Below, in pieces: positions 1 to 5,772 of a stretch of 5,772 bases of DNA. The position numbers and the translations under genes were made by a program. The stretch is from assembly GCA_937896015.1 (NCBI GenBank), contig CALBLR010000407.1, positions 1 to 5,772 on the forward strand, read 5' to 3'. Source of the stretch: an uncultured Prevotellaceae bacterium (GTDB lineage: Bacteria > Bacteroidota > Bacteroidia > Bacteroidales > Muribaculaceae). The notes below the pieces were generated by a model. The model was not told where the DNA came from. It saw only the letters and a program-made list of their open reading frames with translations, and did no database searches. How positions within the stretch are numbered: position 1 is the stretch's first letter; each line of letters opens with the position of its first letter.

Positions 1-549
1 TTTTTCACCATGATAGCTTTTGGCTACGCCTATGGCGTGCTCAGCACCTATCTGGCCATCTATGGCAAGGAGCGCCTGGGCATCACCAGCGGCACGGGCA
101 CCTTTTTCATGCTGCTGGCAGTGGGGCTTATGGTGTCGCGCTTCGAGGGGGCGCGCACCCTGCGCAAGGGGCGCATCACCTTCAACGCCTCGGTGGGCAT
201 GCTGGTGTCGGTGGCGGGCTACACGCTGTTTGTCAGTGTCAACAATCTTTGGGGCTACTATGGCGCGGCGCTGCTCATAGGCCTTGGTAACGGCCACTTG
301 TGGCCGGCATACCTCAATATGTTTATCAATCTGGCCACGCGCGAGCAGCGCGGCACGGCCAATTCCACACTGCTTGTGTCGTGGGATGTGGGCATAGGCT
401 TTGGGGTGCTGATGGGCGGCGTCATGGCCGAGCATTTTGGCTACGGCGGCGCCTTCTGGAGTGCGGTGGCAGTCAACCCGGCCGGCATCGCCGGCTACTT
501 CGGTCTTGCGCGCCGCCACTATCTGGCCCACCGCCTGCAGCAACCTTAA
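1..549 (+). CDS. MFS transporter, C-terminal half (partial at window edge)
   Basis: This is the C-terminal half of a major facilitator superfamily permease of the inner membrane, which would move a small solute by secondary transport; the substrate cannot be read from this part. The frame is open to the left edge (Phe-Phe-Thr precede the first Met), so the true start lies outside and the ATG at 10 is probably internal. About 182 residues are visible. Six hydrophobic segments, roughly residues 1-22, 30-46, 58-81, 84-110, 119-143 and 148-169, fit transmembrane helices 7-12. A basic loop (RFEGARTLRKGR) joins the second and third, as is usual between helices 8 and 9. Gly-rich helices (GLGNGH, GIGFGVLMGG) and a conserved-looking REQRGTANS loop resemble drug- or sugar-efflux MFS members. 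The short basic tail ends at TAA 547-549, which overlaps the stop of the convergent kinase gene. MFS membership is fairly sure; the subfamily is not. Confidence 0.85.
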   Translation, partial: FFTMIAFGYAYGVLSTYLAIYGKERLGITSGTGTFFMLLAVGLMVSRFEGARTLRKGRITFNASVGMLVSVAGYTLFVSVNNLWGYYGAALLIGLGNGHLWPAYLNMFINLATREQRGTANSTLLVSWDVGIGFGVLMGGVMAEHFGYGGAFWSAVAVNPAGIAGYFGLARRHYLAHRLQQP

Positions 550-3428
550 TTCTGGGGCTTGCCTTCCGGCAGCTTGCGCGCCTGGCTGGGTGTGATGCCG
601 AATGTGCGCTTAAACACCTTTGAGAAATATGCGCTGTCGTCGAATCCGCAGTCCATGGCCACCTCGGCTATGCTCTGCCCGGGGTGTTGCGCCATTATGC
701 GGCGTGCCCGCGTCATGCGCAGCCGCATCACATAGGCGGCGGTGGAGTCGCCCGTGATTTGCGACACTTTGCGGTTGAGCTGCCTCGAACTCAGGCACAT
801 GCGCGATGCCACGCTCTCGATGTCGAACTTGCCGGCGTCGATTTGCTGGCCCACCACCTCTACCAGCTTGTTGAGGAAGTCGCGCTCCACCTTGCTCAGC
901 ACCTGCTCACTTTCGGTGCTGCCGCTGGCCACGGCCTGGCGGTACTTTTCGCGCAGCAGCTGCCTTTGCTCCAGTAAATTGCCCACGCGCACGTTCAGCT
1001 CCTGCGGGTTGAATGGCTTGTAGAGGTAGGCGTCGGCTCCGGCCTCCAGCCCCTTTATGCGGTCGGCCTCGGTGCTGCGCGCTGTGATCATAATCACCGG
1101 AATGTGGTTAAGAGCCTGCGATGCGCGAATGTCGGCACACAGTTCAAGTCCGTCTTTGCCAGGCATCATCAGGTCGGTGATTATGATGTCGGGCAGCAGC
1201 TCCTTGGCTTTCTCAAGTCCCTCAATGCCATTGCTGGCATAGTGCAGGCGGTAGGCCTGCCGCAGTTCGCTGCCTATGTAGCGCGCTATGTCGGCATTGT
1301 CTTCCACAATCAGCACCATGGGCGCGCCAGCCTGGTGTGAATCCGATTGTGCAGGCGCGTTTGCGCCAGGCCGACTGGCGAGCAGCTGTATGCCTTCGTC
1401 GCTGTCGAGTTCCGACGGGTCGAATCGGCGCCACGTGCCGCTGCCATAGCGTGCGGGCAGAGTCACCGTGAACGTCGAGCCTTTGCCCACCTCGCTCTGC
1501 ACCGCCACTTCGCCTCCCATGGCTTCCACCACCTGCTTCACAAGGGCAAGGCCCACACCGCTCGACAGCGTGCCGCCTGCCTTTGCGCTGCGGCCCTGGT
1601 AGAACATGTCGAATATGTGTGGCAGGTCGGCAGCGGCAATGCCGTGGCCCGAGTCGGCCACCTCAATCGTCACCTTGCCGGCCTCGCAGCGCACGCTCAC
1701 GCACACTGTGCCGCCGCCGTCGGTGTGCTTCAGTGCGTTGCTCAGCAGGTTGGCCATGATTTTGCTCATGTAGTCGGGGGCAAAGTCCATGTCGATGATG
1801 CTTGGCTGTGAACTGAAATTTAGTTGGATGTGTCGGGCGCGCGCATAGGCGTGGAGGCTCTCGGTGAGCATCTTCAGGTAGGCGGCCACATCGCCAGTGC
1901 GGTAGTCGGGTCGGCCCACGGCCGAGCGCACTCGGGCTATGTCGAGCATCTGGTTGATGAGTCTCAGCAGGCTCTTGCCCTGGCGCACTATGGTGCTGCC
2001 GGCCTCTTGGGTGGCCTTGGCTTTGCCCGCCTCAAGCCGCCCGTCGGCCAGTTGCTGTCCCAAGCCTATTATCAGGGTGAGCGGAGTGCGGAACTCGTGG
2101 GTGACATTGGTGAAAAATGAAGTGCGCATCTCATCGAGCTTCTGCAGGGTGCGCTGGTGGCGCTTGCGCATCACCAGGGCGTAGTAGAGCAGCGCTATGG
2201 CCGCCAGCGCCGCCACGGCCACAATGCCCGATGCCACAAGCACCACCTCCTTCATGCGCTTCTCGTTTTGGTAGCTTTGCCGTGCCGCGCTGAGTTCGGC
2301 CTTGCTGCGCTCGCCCTCATACTTTACGCGCACGTTTTGAATGTGATTCATGTTTTTCTCATTGGTGATGCTGTCGGAGAAGTCGCGGCTTGTGATGTAA
2401 CTTTGCAGCGCCATGTCGCTGTTGCCGGTGCTTTTGTAGTAAAGGTAATACAGGCGGTAGGCCTCGGCTTCGTGCTCAAGGCTGTGCAGTTTGACCGCCT
2501 CGCGGGCTGCGCGGTCGATATACGTCTTGGCTTTGGCCATGTCGCCTTGGTCGAGATATACCCTTGCCAGCGACATGCACGGCTCCAGCCAGTGCCAGCG
2601 GTCGCTGTTGCCCTCCATCAGGGCATAGGCCTTGCGGTATTCACTTATGGCATCGGCATAACGCTTGTCTTGCTCATACAGCCGCCCGAAGCTGTTGTGA
2701 CACAGCGAAATGCCCAGTGTGCTGCCCGCCTCCTTGTTGAGCTCAAGCGACTTGTGGTAGTAGACCCAGGCCGAGTCGGTGCGGCCGTTGTCTTCAAATA
2801 TCGAGCCCAAGTTGGCATAGTTGATGGCCTGGCCCAGCGCACTGCCCAGTTGGTGCTCGCCCTCAAGGGCCAGGCGAAACACGCTGTCGGCCGTCTCCCA
2901 GTTGCCGGTGGTGAGGCAAATGTTGCCAATGCCGTTGAGCGACACCACGCGGCACTTGCGTGCGTCACGGCTGTCCTTGTCGCTGAAGCGGTTGCACAGC
3001 CCCAGGCCATCGTAGTGGTAGGTGGCCGCCTCGTCGAGCACTCCCATGCGGCGCATGGCGGTGCCTATGTTGTTGAGGGCCTTTATCATCTCCAGCGTGT
3101 CGGCCGCTTGCTCGGCGGCCTTGAGTCCGCGGCGGTGGGTGGCTATCGCCTCGGCAAAACGGTTGTTTTCGCGGTGCATTTTGCCCAGTTGCCGGCACAC
3201 CACAGCCTCGCCCGCAAGGTCGCCCTTGCTGCTGTAGTCGTTAAGCATGGCGTTGAGCGCGGTGGTGTCGGTGACGGCCGTGACCGCGCTGTCGATTTTG
3301 GCTTTCTCTTCGGCAGTGCGGCCACTGCGCTGGCTGTGGCCGCACGACGCCATGGCCAGTGCGCACATGGCCGCGATGGTGGCCCTGTGCAACCCTTTCA
3401 ATGCAGGTGCTGTGATTGCTGTTTTCAT
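546..3428 (-). CDS. Hybrid two-component system protein: TPR sensor, histidine kinase, receiver, AraC-type HTH
   Basis: This one-piece regulator (960 aa) should sense a signal outside the inner membrane, autophosphorylate, pass phosphate to its own receiver and bind DNA. Seen in order: an N-terminal signal or anchor with Cys29 in a lipobox-like MASC; about seven TPR-like helical hairpins (roughly 75-108, 114-148, 160-193, 200-234, 240-273, 281-314, 319-352); a coiled-coil-like stretch 355-392; a transmembrane helix 394-419; HisKA with HEFRTPL and phospho-acceptor His444; an HATPase with N-box NLLSNALKHT (560-569), G1 DSGHGI (592-597) and G2 GVGLAL (624-629); a receiver 704-818 with Glu709/Asp710, phospho-acceptor Asp752, Thr782 and Lys804; and an AraC/XylS HTH about 865-955 ending in GFDDSAYFSKVFKRTFGITP. 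All key catalytic residues are present. Classical SusR-type HTCS proteins carry a beta-propeller plus Y_Y_Y sensor; here TPRs replace it. ATG 3426-3428 is the only ATG before an upstream in-frame stop (3525-3527), and no Shine-Dalgarno precedes it. The target is unknown; the divergent gene is the nearest candidate. Confidence 0.95.
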   Translation of the reverse strand: MKTAITAPALKGLHRATIAAMCALAMASCGHSQRSGRTAEEKAKIDSAVTAVTDTTALNAMLNDYSSKGDLAGEAVVCRQLGKMHRENNRFAEAIATHRRGLKAAEQAADTLEMIKALNNIGTAMRRMGVLDEAATYHYDGLGLCNRFSDKDSRDARKCRVVSLNGIGNICLTTGNWETADSVFRLALEGEHQLGSALGQAINYANLGSIFEDNGRTDSAWVYYHKSLELNKEAGSTLGISLCHNSFGRLYEQDKRYADAISEYRKAYALMEGNSDRWHWLEPCMSLARVYLDQGDMAKAKTYIDRAAREAVKLHSLEHEAEAYRLYYLYYKSTGNSDMALQSYITSRDFSDSITNEKNMNHIQNVRVKYEGERSKAELSAARQSYQNEKRMKEVVLVASGIVAVAALAAIALLYYALVMRKRHQRTLQKLDEMRTSFFTNVTHEFRTPLTLIIGLGQQLADGRLEAGKAKATQEAGSTIVRQGKSLLRLINQMLDIARVRSAVGRPDYRTGDVAAYLKMLTESLHAYARARHIQLNFSSQPSIIDMDFAPDYMSKIMANLLSNALKHTDGGGTVCVSVRCEAGKVTIEVADSGHGIAAADLPHIFDMFYQGRSAKAGGTLSSGVGLALVKQVVEAMGGEVAVQSEVGKGSTFTVTLPARYGSGTWRRFDPSELDSDEGIQLLASRPGANAPAQSDSHQAGAPMVLIVEDNADIARYIGSELRQAYRLHYASNGIEGLEKAKELLPDIIITDLMMPGKDGLELCADIRASQALNHIPVIMITARSTEADRIKGLEAGADAYLYKPFNPQELNVRVGNLLEQRQLLREKYRQAVASGSTESEQVLSKVERDFLNKLVEVVGQQIDAGKFDIESVASRMCLSSRQLNRKVSQITGDSTAAYVMRLRMTRARRIMAQHPGQSIAEVAMDCGFDDSAYFSKVFKRTFGITPSQARKLPEGKPQN

Positions 3429-3528
3429 CTTTGTTGCGGTTTTCTTTGGGTTTATATCTGTGCCTTGCGAGCGTGTATGGTAGCGGTTTGTGGCAAGCGC
3501 TGCTGTGCATAGCGGCGGCTTGGTTCAG

Positions 3529-3560
3529 TAAAATTACAAAAAAACCATGTTTTTCGCAAC
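3529..3560 (-). promoter_or_regulatory. Candidate promoter for the kinase/regulator gene
   Basis: On the minus strand a -7-like TAATTTTA (3536 to 3529; consensus TAnnTTTG, one mismatch) follows a GTTG (3560 to 3557; consensus TTTG, one mismatch) with 20 bp between them, the usual Bacteroides spacing. It would give a 5' leader of roughly 95 nt. Both elements are imperfect and lie in AT-rich DNA, so chance is possible. Confidence 0.35.
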
Positions 3561-3569
3561 GGATTGGCA

Positions 3570-3579
3570 GAATATATTC
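3570..3579. repeat. 10-bp perfect palindrome GAATATATTC
   Basis: The sequence reads identically on both strands. It is followed at 3582-3590 by a second short inverted repeat (GATT-G-AATC). Both lie just upstream of the candidate kinase promoter and could be protein-binding sites, but AT-rich palindromes of this size are also common by chance. Confidence 0.4.
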
Positions 3580-3600
3580 ATGATTGAATCGAAACGGCCT

Positions 3601-3618
3601 AATTACGGATTTGTAATT
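3601..3618. repeat. Inverted repeat AATTAC-N6-GTAATT
   Basis: Six-base arms (3601-3606 and 3613-3618) are perfect reverse complements around the spacer GGATTT. The spacer has the same core as the direct repeats further right, which makes this a possible operator. No T-run follows, so it is not a terminator. Confidence 0.45.
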
Positions 3619-3645
3619 GCAATGCATTGTTAACCACTGCATTGC
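3619..3645. repeat. Palindrome CAATGCATTG with an inverted partner GCATTGC
   Basis: CAATGCATTG (3620-3629) is a perfect 10-bp palindrome. GCAATGC (3619-3625) is also the reverse complement of GCATTGC (3639-3645), 13 bp apart, and TGCATTG recurs directly 15 bp further on (3623-3629 and 3638-3644). This looks like a dyad for a DNA-binding protein rather than an RNA structure. Confidence 0.4.
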
Positions 3646-3656
3646 TGTGATAAAAT

Positions 3657-3724
3657 GTCTGGATTTTCACTGCTGCGCTTAGCGCATTCGCGTGGATTTT
3701 ACAGTTTTTTGTCCGGATTTTCAC
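3657..3724 (+). repeat. Three GGATTTT direct repeats, candidate regulator-binding sites
   Basis: GTCTGGATTTTCAC (3657-3670) and GTCCGGATTTTCAC (3711-3724) match at 13 of 14 bases. A weaker middle copy, TGGATTTTACA (3693-3703), shares the core. The GGATTTT cores start at 3661, 3694 and 3715, so they are 33 and 21 bp apart, close to three and two helical turns. AraC-family proteins are known to bind direct-repeat half-sites about 21 bp apart. The last copy ends 23 bp before the -7 element at 3748, where an activator would sit. Binding by the adjacent AraC-type regulator is inferred, not shown. Confidence 0.55.
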
Positions 3725-3747
3725 CGCCCGTTAGCAGTTTGATCCGG

Positions 3748-3755
3748 TAATTTTG
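3748..3755 (+). promoter_or_regulatory. Candidate -7 element of the secreted-protein gene
   Basis: TAATTTTG matches the Bacteroides -7 consensus TAnnTTTG exactly. No TTTG-like -33 element is found at 19-21 bp upstream, where the sequence is GC-rich. A GGATTTTCAC repeat occupies the region just upstream instead, which suggests an activator-dependent promoter. Transcription would start near 3759, leaving a leader of about 80 nt. Confidence 0.4.
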
Positions 3756-3842
3756 CATCGTCGGTTGGCTGGGGCAGCACTACCCGGCCAGTTGGCACAG
3801 AAACAATCAAAACGTCAAAACCAATAAAAAACAAACCGAATT

Positions 3843-5081
3843 ATGAAACTCAAGACATTTGCCCGCACTCTCGCCGCCGCAATGGCAGTTTGCACCGCCG
3901 CAATGCCGGTGCAGGCGCAGTTCAGTGTGAAAGGCATCGTGAAGCAAGCCAAGCACGACGCACAGAAAAAGGTGAGCCGCACCATCGAAGACAAGGCCCG
4001 CGAAGGCATTAACTCGGCCGTGAACGACGCTGAGCGCCGCGCCACTAATGCCGTGACTGGACTCAAGCAAGACGAGTATGACCACCCCGACTACGTGGAG
4101 GTGAAGACCAAGGACCAACCCTATGACAAATACACCATCTACCGCTCGAAGAAGCTCGTCAGCCCCACTGACTACAGCCAGATTGCGGCCAACTACCTTT
4201 ATTACATGCTGCGCACCAAGCAGGCTGCAGCCAAGGGCAAGGATGATGAAATGTGCACCGACTACTATGAGATGATTAAACTCAACAAGATGCTATCCGA
4301 ATGCGCTAAAACGTATGGCGACGACCTTAATCTGCTCTCGGGCGACATGCAAAACGAGAATGTGGCCGTGATTAAGATGGTGTATAAGGCCATGTATGCC
4401 GACAAGGGATTTCCCAGCGACGCCAACGGCAAAACAACCGATGGGCTCTACAAAAAACTTAATTGGGTGGTCGACAAGGCGCTGAAGTCGAAGTCGCAGG
4501 GCGTGCGCCGCTTCTACTATGACTTTGCCTATCCCAACTATGTGATGGCATGCGGACAGCTGATTAACGACAGCGACAAGAAGGTGAAGAAACTGCTCGA
4601 TGGCCTCACAAAGATGTATGAAACCACCGCCGACTATCGCACCGCCGCCGACTACGAGCCGCAGATGCCAAGCGGCGAGGTGGCCCGCAACGAGAAAATA
4701 AAGGCTGAATTCGAGGCTAAGGCTGCTGCCGAGAAGAAGGCCCAGGAAGAGCGCGAGGCAGCCGAGCGCGAGGCCAACTCGCGCCCCATGCCTAAGCCTG
4801 GCATGAAAAACGCCTCCTTGGCCGCCCAGTGCCTTAAACTGGCCAAGGCCGACTATCCCGACTGGAACCCCACGCAGGCCATAATCAAGAGCCGCAATTG
4901 GCAAATCGACCGCCAGTATGGCTCTATAGTGCGCCGCCGCATCACGGTATACCTCATTTGCAACGATGGCGGACAAAAGGTGGCGCGCGCTGTGAGCTAT
5001 CAGCAGCCCTACATGGGCGGTGGCCGCTATGGCTCGCTTCAGTACTTCGGCGTGGGCACTGAGTCGTTCTACATCAAGTAG
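3843..5081 (+). CDS. Secreted protein of unknown function (412 aa)
   Basis: I do not recognise this family. The first 25 residues form a type I signal peptide: basic start (MKLKTFAR), hydrophobic TLAAAMAVCTAAMPV, and probable cleavage after VQA (Ala25). Cys17 is not in a lipobox, so a periplasmic or exported soluble protein is expected. Residues 29-75 are a charged amphipathic helix (VKGIVKQAKHDAQKKV onward). Residues 80-270 are mixed, rich in Tyr, Lys and Asp, and look helical (YSQIAANYLYYMLRT, RRFYYDFAYPNYVMACGQL). Residues 280-312 are an Ala/Glu/Lys-rich, coiled-coil-like linker, then a Pro turn (RPMPKPGMK). Residues 321-412 look like a small strand-rich domain with Trp341, Trp353, RRRITVYLICNDG and a Gly-rich YMGGGRYGSLQYFGVG. 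No catalytic motif is evident. The leader before ATG 3843 is A-rich (AATAAAAAACAAACC) with no Shine-Dalgarno, as is usual in Bacteroidota. It is divergent from the hybrid regulator and is its most obvious candidate target. Confidence 0.88.
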   Translation: MKLKTFARTLAAAMAVCTAAMPVQAQFSVKGIVKQAKHDAQKKVSRTIEDKAREGINSAVNDAERRATNAVTGLKQDEYDHPDYVEVKTKDQPYDKYTIYRSKKLVSPTDYSQIAANYLYYMLRTKQAAAKGKDDEMCTDYYEMIKLNKMLSECAKTYGDDLNLLSGDMQNENVAVIKMVYKAMYADKGFPSDANGKTTDGLYKKLNWVVDKALKSKSQGVRRFYYDFAYPNYVMACGQLINDSDKKVKKLLDGLTKMYETTADYRTAADYEPQMPSGEVARNEKIKAEFEAKAAAEKKAQEEREAAEREANSRPMPKPGMKNASLAAQCLKLAKADYPDWNPTQAIIKSRNWQIDRQYGSIVRRRITVYLICNDGGQKVARAVSYQQPYMGGGRYGSLQYFGVGTESFYIK

Positions 5082-5178
5082 TGGTGGCGTGCGCCAGCTG
5101 CGAAAACACACACATAGAAATCGGTATAGAAAGCAATTGTGCCCCAAAGAGGAGAGGGGACTCACATAATACACATAC

Positions 5179-5214
5179 ACGCATGGCGAAATTGCGCCAC
5201 GTCTGGTTTTTATT
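5179..5214 (+). terminator. Candidate intrinsic terminator of the secreted-protein gene
   Basis: TGGCG (5184-5188) pairs with CGCCA (5195-5199) around the loop AAATTG. ACG (5179-5181) can pair with CGT (5200-5202) past a two-base bulge, giving about 8 bp. A T-rich tract (TTTTTATT, 5207-5214) follows four bases later. It lies about 100 nt past the stop at 5081. A shorter hairpin with the same arms (TGGC-GTGC-GCCA, 5085-5096) occurs right after the stop but has no T-run. Confidence 0.5.
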
Positions 5215-5277
5215 CCGCCCGCATGTACACGGGAAAAAGTCTGATACCTTAACTTGATTGCACATCATAGAATAAAT

Positions 5278-5340
5278 GCCGCTGGGCCACAATTCAAAGC
5301 ATAATTGGTTTTGCGTTTTGTAGTTTGTGGCCCAGATGGC
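5278..5340. repeat. Long inverted repeat between convergent genes, possible bidirectional terminator
   Basis: CTGGGCCACAA (5282-5292) and TTGTGGCCCAG (5325-5335) are perfect 11-bp reverse complements. The outer bases GCC (5278-5280) and GGC (5338-5340) can add three pairs across a small internal loop. The loop is 32 nt and contains CAAA and TTTG segments that could pair inside it. The hairpin starts 33 nt past the stop of the leftward protease gene. Beyond it on the minus strand is a modest T-rich stretch (CATTTATTC), and on the plus strand TTTGCTGTTTCTTTTC. It could end transcription from either side or protect a 3' end. The long loop and scattered T tracts are not classical. Confidence 0.5.
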
Positions 5341-5372
5341 TTTGCTGTTTCTTTTCAATGCTCGGCGCGCGC

Positions 5373-5772
5373 TCACGAGATGGGGAACACGAGAAACACC
5401 GCCACGTCCCACAGGCAATGCGAAATCATCACGGCTGTGAGGTTGCGCCGCCAGGCGTAGATCAGCGCCCAGAAGCCTCCGCACACCGCGGCTGCGCCTA
5501 TCAGCATAAGGTTGAGCGACCACACGTGCACCAGCGCATACACGGCCGATGCGGCAAAGAACCCCGCCACCGGCCCCCACTTGGCGCTGAGCATGCGCTG
5601 CACCGTGCCGCGCCAAAACAGTTCCTCGGCCGGCCCGATGATGCACATCAGCAGCGCGCCCACCACCCAGGGGTTGTGGCCGGTGCGCAGTGAGTAGATG
5701 GCTCCCACCTGCGTCCCGGCAAAGCTGAACACGAGGCGCGACAGCCAGTTGCACACCCAAAACACCCCCCAC
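5373..5772 (-). CDS. CPBP-family intramembrane protease, C-terminal part (partial at window edge)
   Basis: This is the conserved C-terminal region of a CPBP (CAAX protease/bacteriocin-processing, Abi, Rce1-like) glutamic membrane protease of the inner membrane. The frame is open to the right edge, beginning Trp-Gly-Val-Phe, so the GTG at 5763-5765 is most likely an internal valine codon and the real start lies outside. About 132 residues are visible. Counting from the first visible codon, motif 1 is EELFWR (Glu49, Glu50, Arg54), motif 2 ends in His82 (YALVH) and motif 3 is HCLWD (His118, Asp122). These match the family's EExxxR, FxxxH and HxxxD/N pattern, with Tyr replacing the usual Phe of motif 2. 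Four or so hydrophobic segments carry these motifs, and the protein ends soon after the last (VFLVFPIS, TGA 5373-5375). The catalytic set is complete, so activity is plausible; the substrate is unknown. It is convergent with the secreted-protein gene. Confidence 0.88.
   Translation of the reverse strand, partial: WGVFWVCNWLSRLVFSFAGTQVGAIYSLRTGHNPWVVGALLMCIIGPAEELFWRGTVQRMLSAKWGPVAGFFAASAVYALVHVWSLNLMLIGAAAVCGGFWALIYAWRRNLTAVMISHCLWDVAVFLVFPIS

Larger units (their letters stand above)
3429..3842. other. Divergent intergenic control region, 414 bp
   Basis: This spacer separates the start of the kinase/regulator gene (leftward) from the start of the secreted-protein gene (rightward). It is clearly more AT-rich than the flanking genes and holds no convincing coding frame. 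It contains a candidate promoter in each direction, three GGATTTT direct repeats, and a cluster of short palindromes between 3570 and 3645. The features are listed separately. Its length and motif density are more than two basal promoters need, so it is the likely site of regulation for both genes. Confidence 0.7.

Noticed and set aside
2157..3512. 451-residue open frame on the plus strand, antisense to the sensor part of the regulator
   Set aside because: It is rich in Val, Ala, His and Arg with no domain pattern and mirrors the high-GC codon bias of the minus-strand gene, whose TPR and kinase motifs are unmistakable. It runs past the regulator's start into the AT-rich control region.
5142..5159. 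CCCC ... GGGG inverted repeat
   Set aside because: The arms are only four bases with a purine-rich 10-nt loop and no following T-run; it is within chance expectation.
4293..5180. 295-residue open frame on the minus strand, antisense to the secreted-protein gene
   Set aside because: It has low-complexity Leu/His/Val/Gly composition typical of an antisense shadow and no recognisable start context. The plus-strand frame has a signal peptide and coherent domains.
5183..5257. Possible 24-residue ORF (ATG 5183, TGA 5255-5257) in the spacer after the secreted-protein gene
   Set aside because: The purine-rich GGAGAGGGG lies too far upstream (about 23 nt) to act as a ribosome site, the start codon falls within the terminator-like hairpin, and the peptide shows nothing distinctive.
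5763..5765. GTG as the start codon of the protease gene
   Set aside because: The frame stays open to the window edge and the family normally has additional N-terminal membrane segments, so this is most likely an internal valine of a gene cut by the edge.
5074..5772. 232-residue open frame on the minus strand overlapping the protease gene in another frame
   Set aside because: The overlapping frame carries the complete CPBP motif set (EExxxR, H, HxxxD); this one is Arg/Ala/Gly-rich and runs through the intergenic hairpins with no domain signal.

Overview
The window looks like chromosomal DNA from a GC-rich member of the Bacteroidales (Prevotellaceae- or Muribaculaceae-like; the family is a guess). 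Three things suggest this. There is a one-piece hybrid two-component system that fuses sensor, histidine kinase, receiver and AraC-type DNA-binding domains. The start codons have A-rich leaders without Shine-Dalgarno sequences. The main intergenic region carries a -7 element of the Bacteroides type (TAnnTTTG). No tRNA, rRNA, insertion sequence, CRISPR array or phage gene was seen.

Layout, left to right. (1) 1-549, plus strand: the C-terminal half of a major facilitator superfamily transporter, cut by the window edge. (2) 546-3428, minus strand: a complete 960-residue hybrid sensor kinase/response regulator with a seven-repeat TPR sensor region. Its stop codon overlaps the transporter's stop by four bases (TTAA). 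(3) 3429-3842: a 414-bp AT-richer intergenic region between divergent genes, with candidate promoters in both directions, several short palindromes and repeated GGATTT motifs. (4) 3843-5081, plus strand: a 412-residue secreted protein of unknown function. (5) 5082-5372: a 291-bp spacer between convergent genes, with a terminator-like hairpin and a long-armed inverted repeat. (6) 5373-5772, minus strand: the C-terminal part of a CPBP-family intramembrane protease, cut by the right edge.

How the genes may work together. The regulator and the secreted protein are divergent and share one control region. That region has GGATTTT direct repeats, two of them 21 bp apart, which is the half-site spacing of classical AraC-type operators. 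They lie just upstream of a good -7 element that lacks a recognisable -33 element. The simplest model is that the regulator senses an envelope or periplasmic signal through its TPR region and activates the neighbouring secreted-protein gene, possibly also controlling itself. This model is inference. The flanking transporter and protease genes are convergent with their neighbours, so nothing in the layout places them in the same transcription unit.
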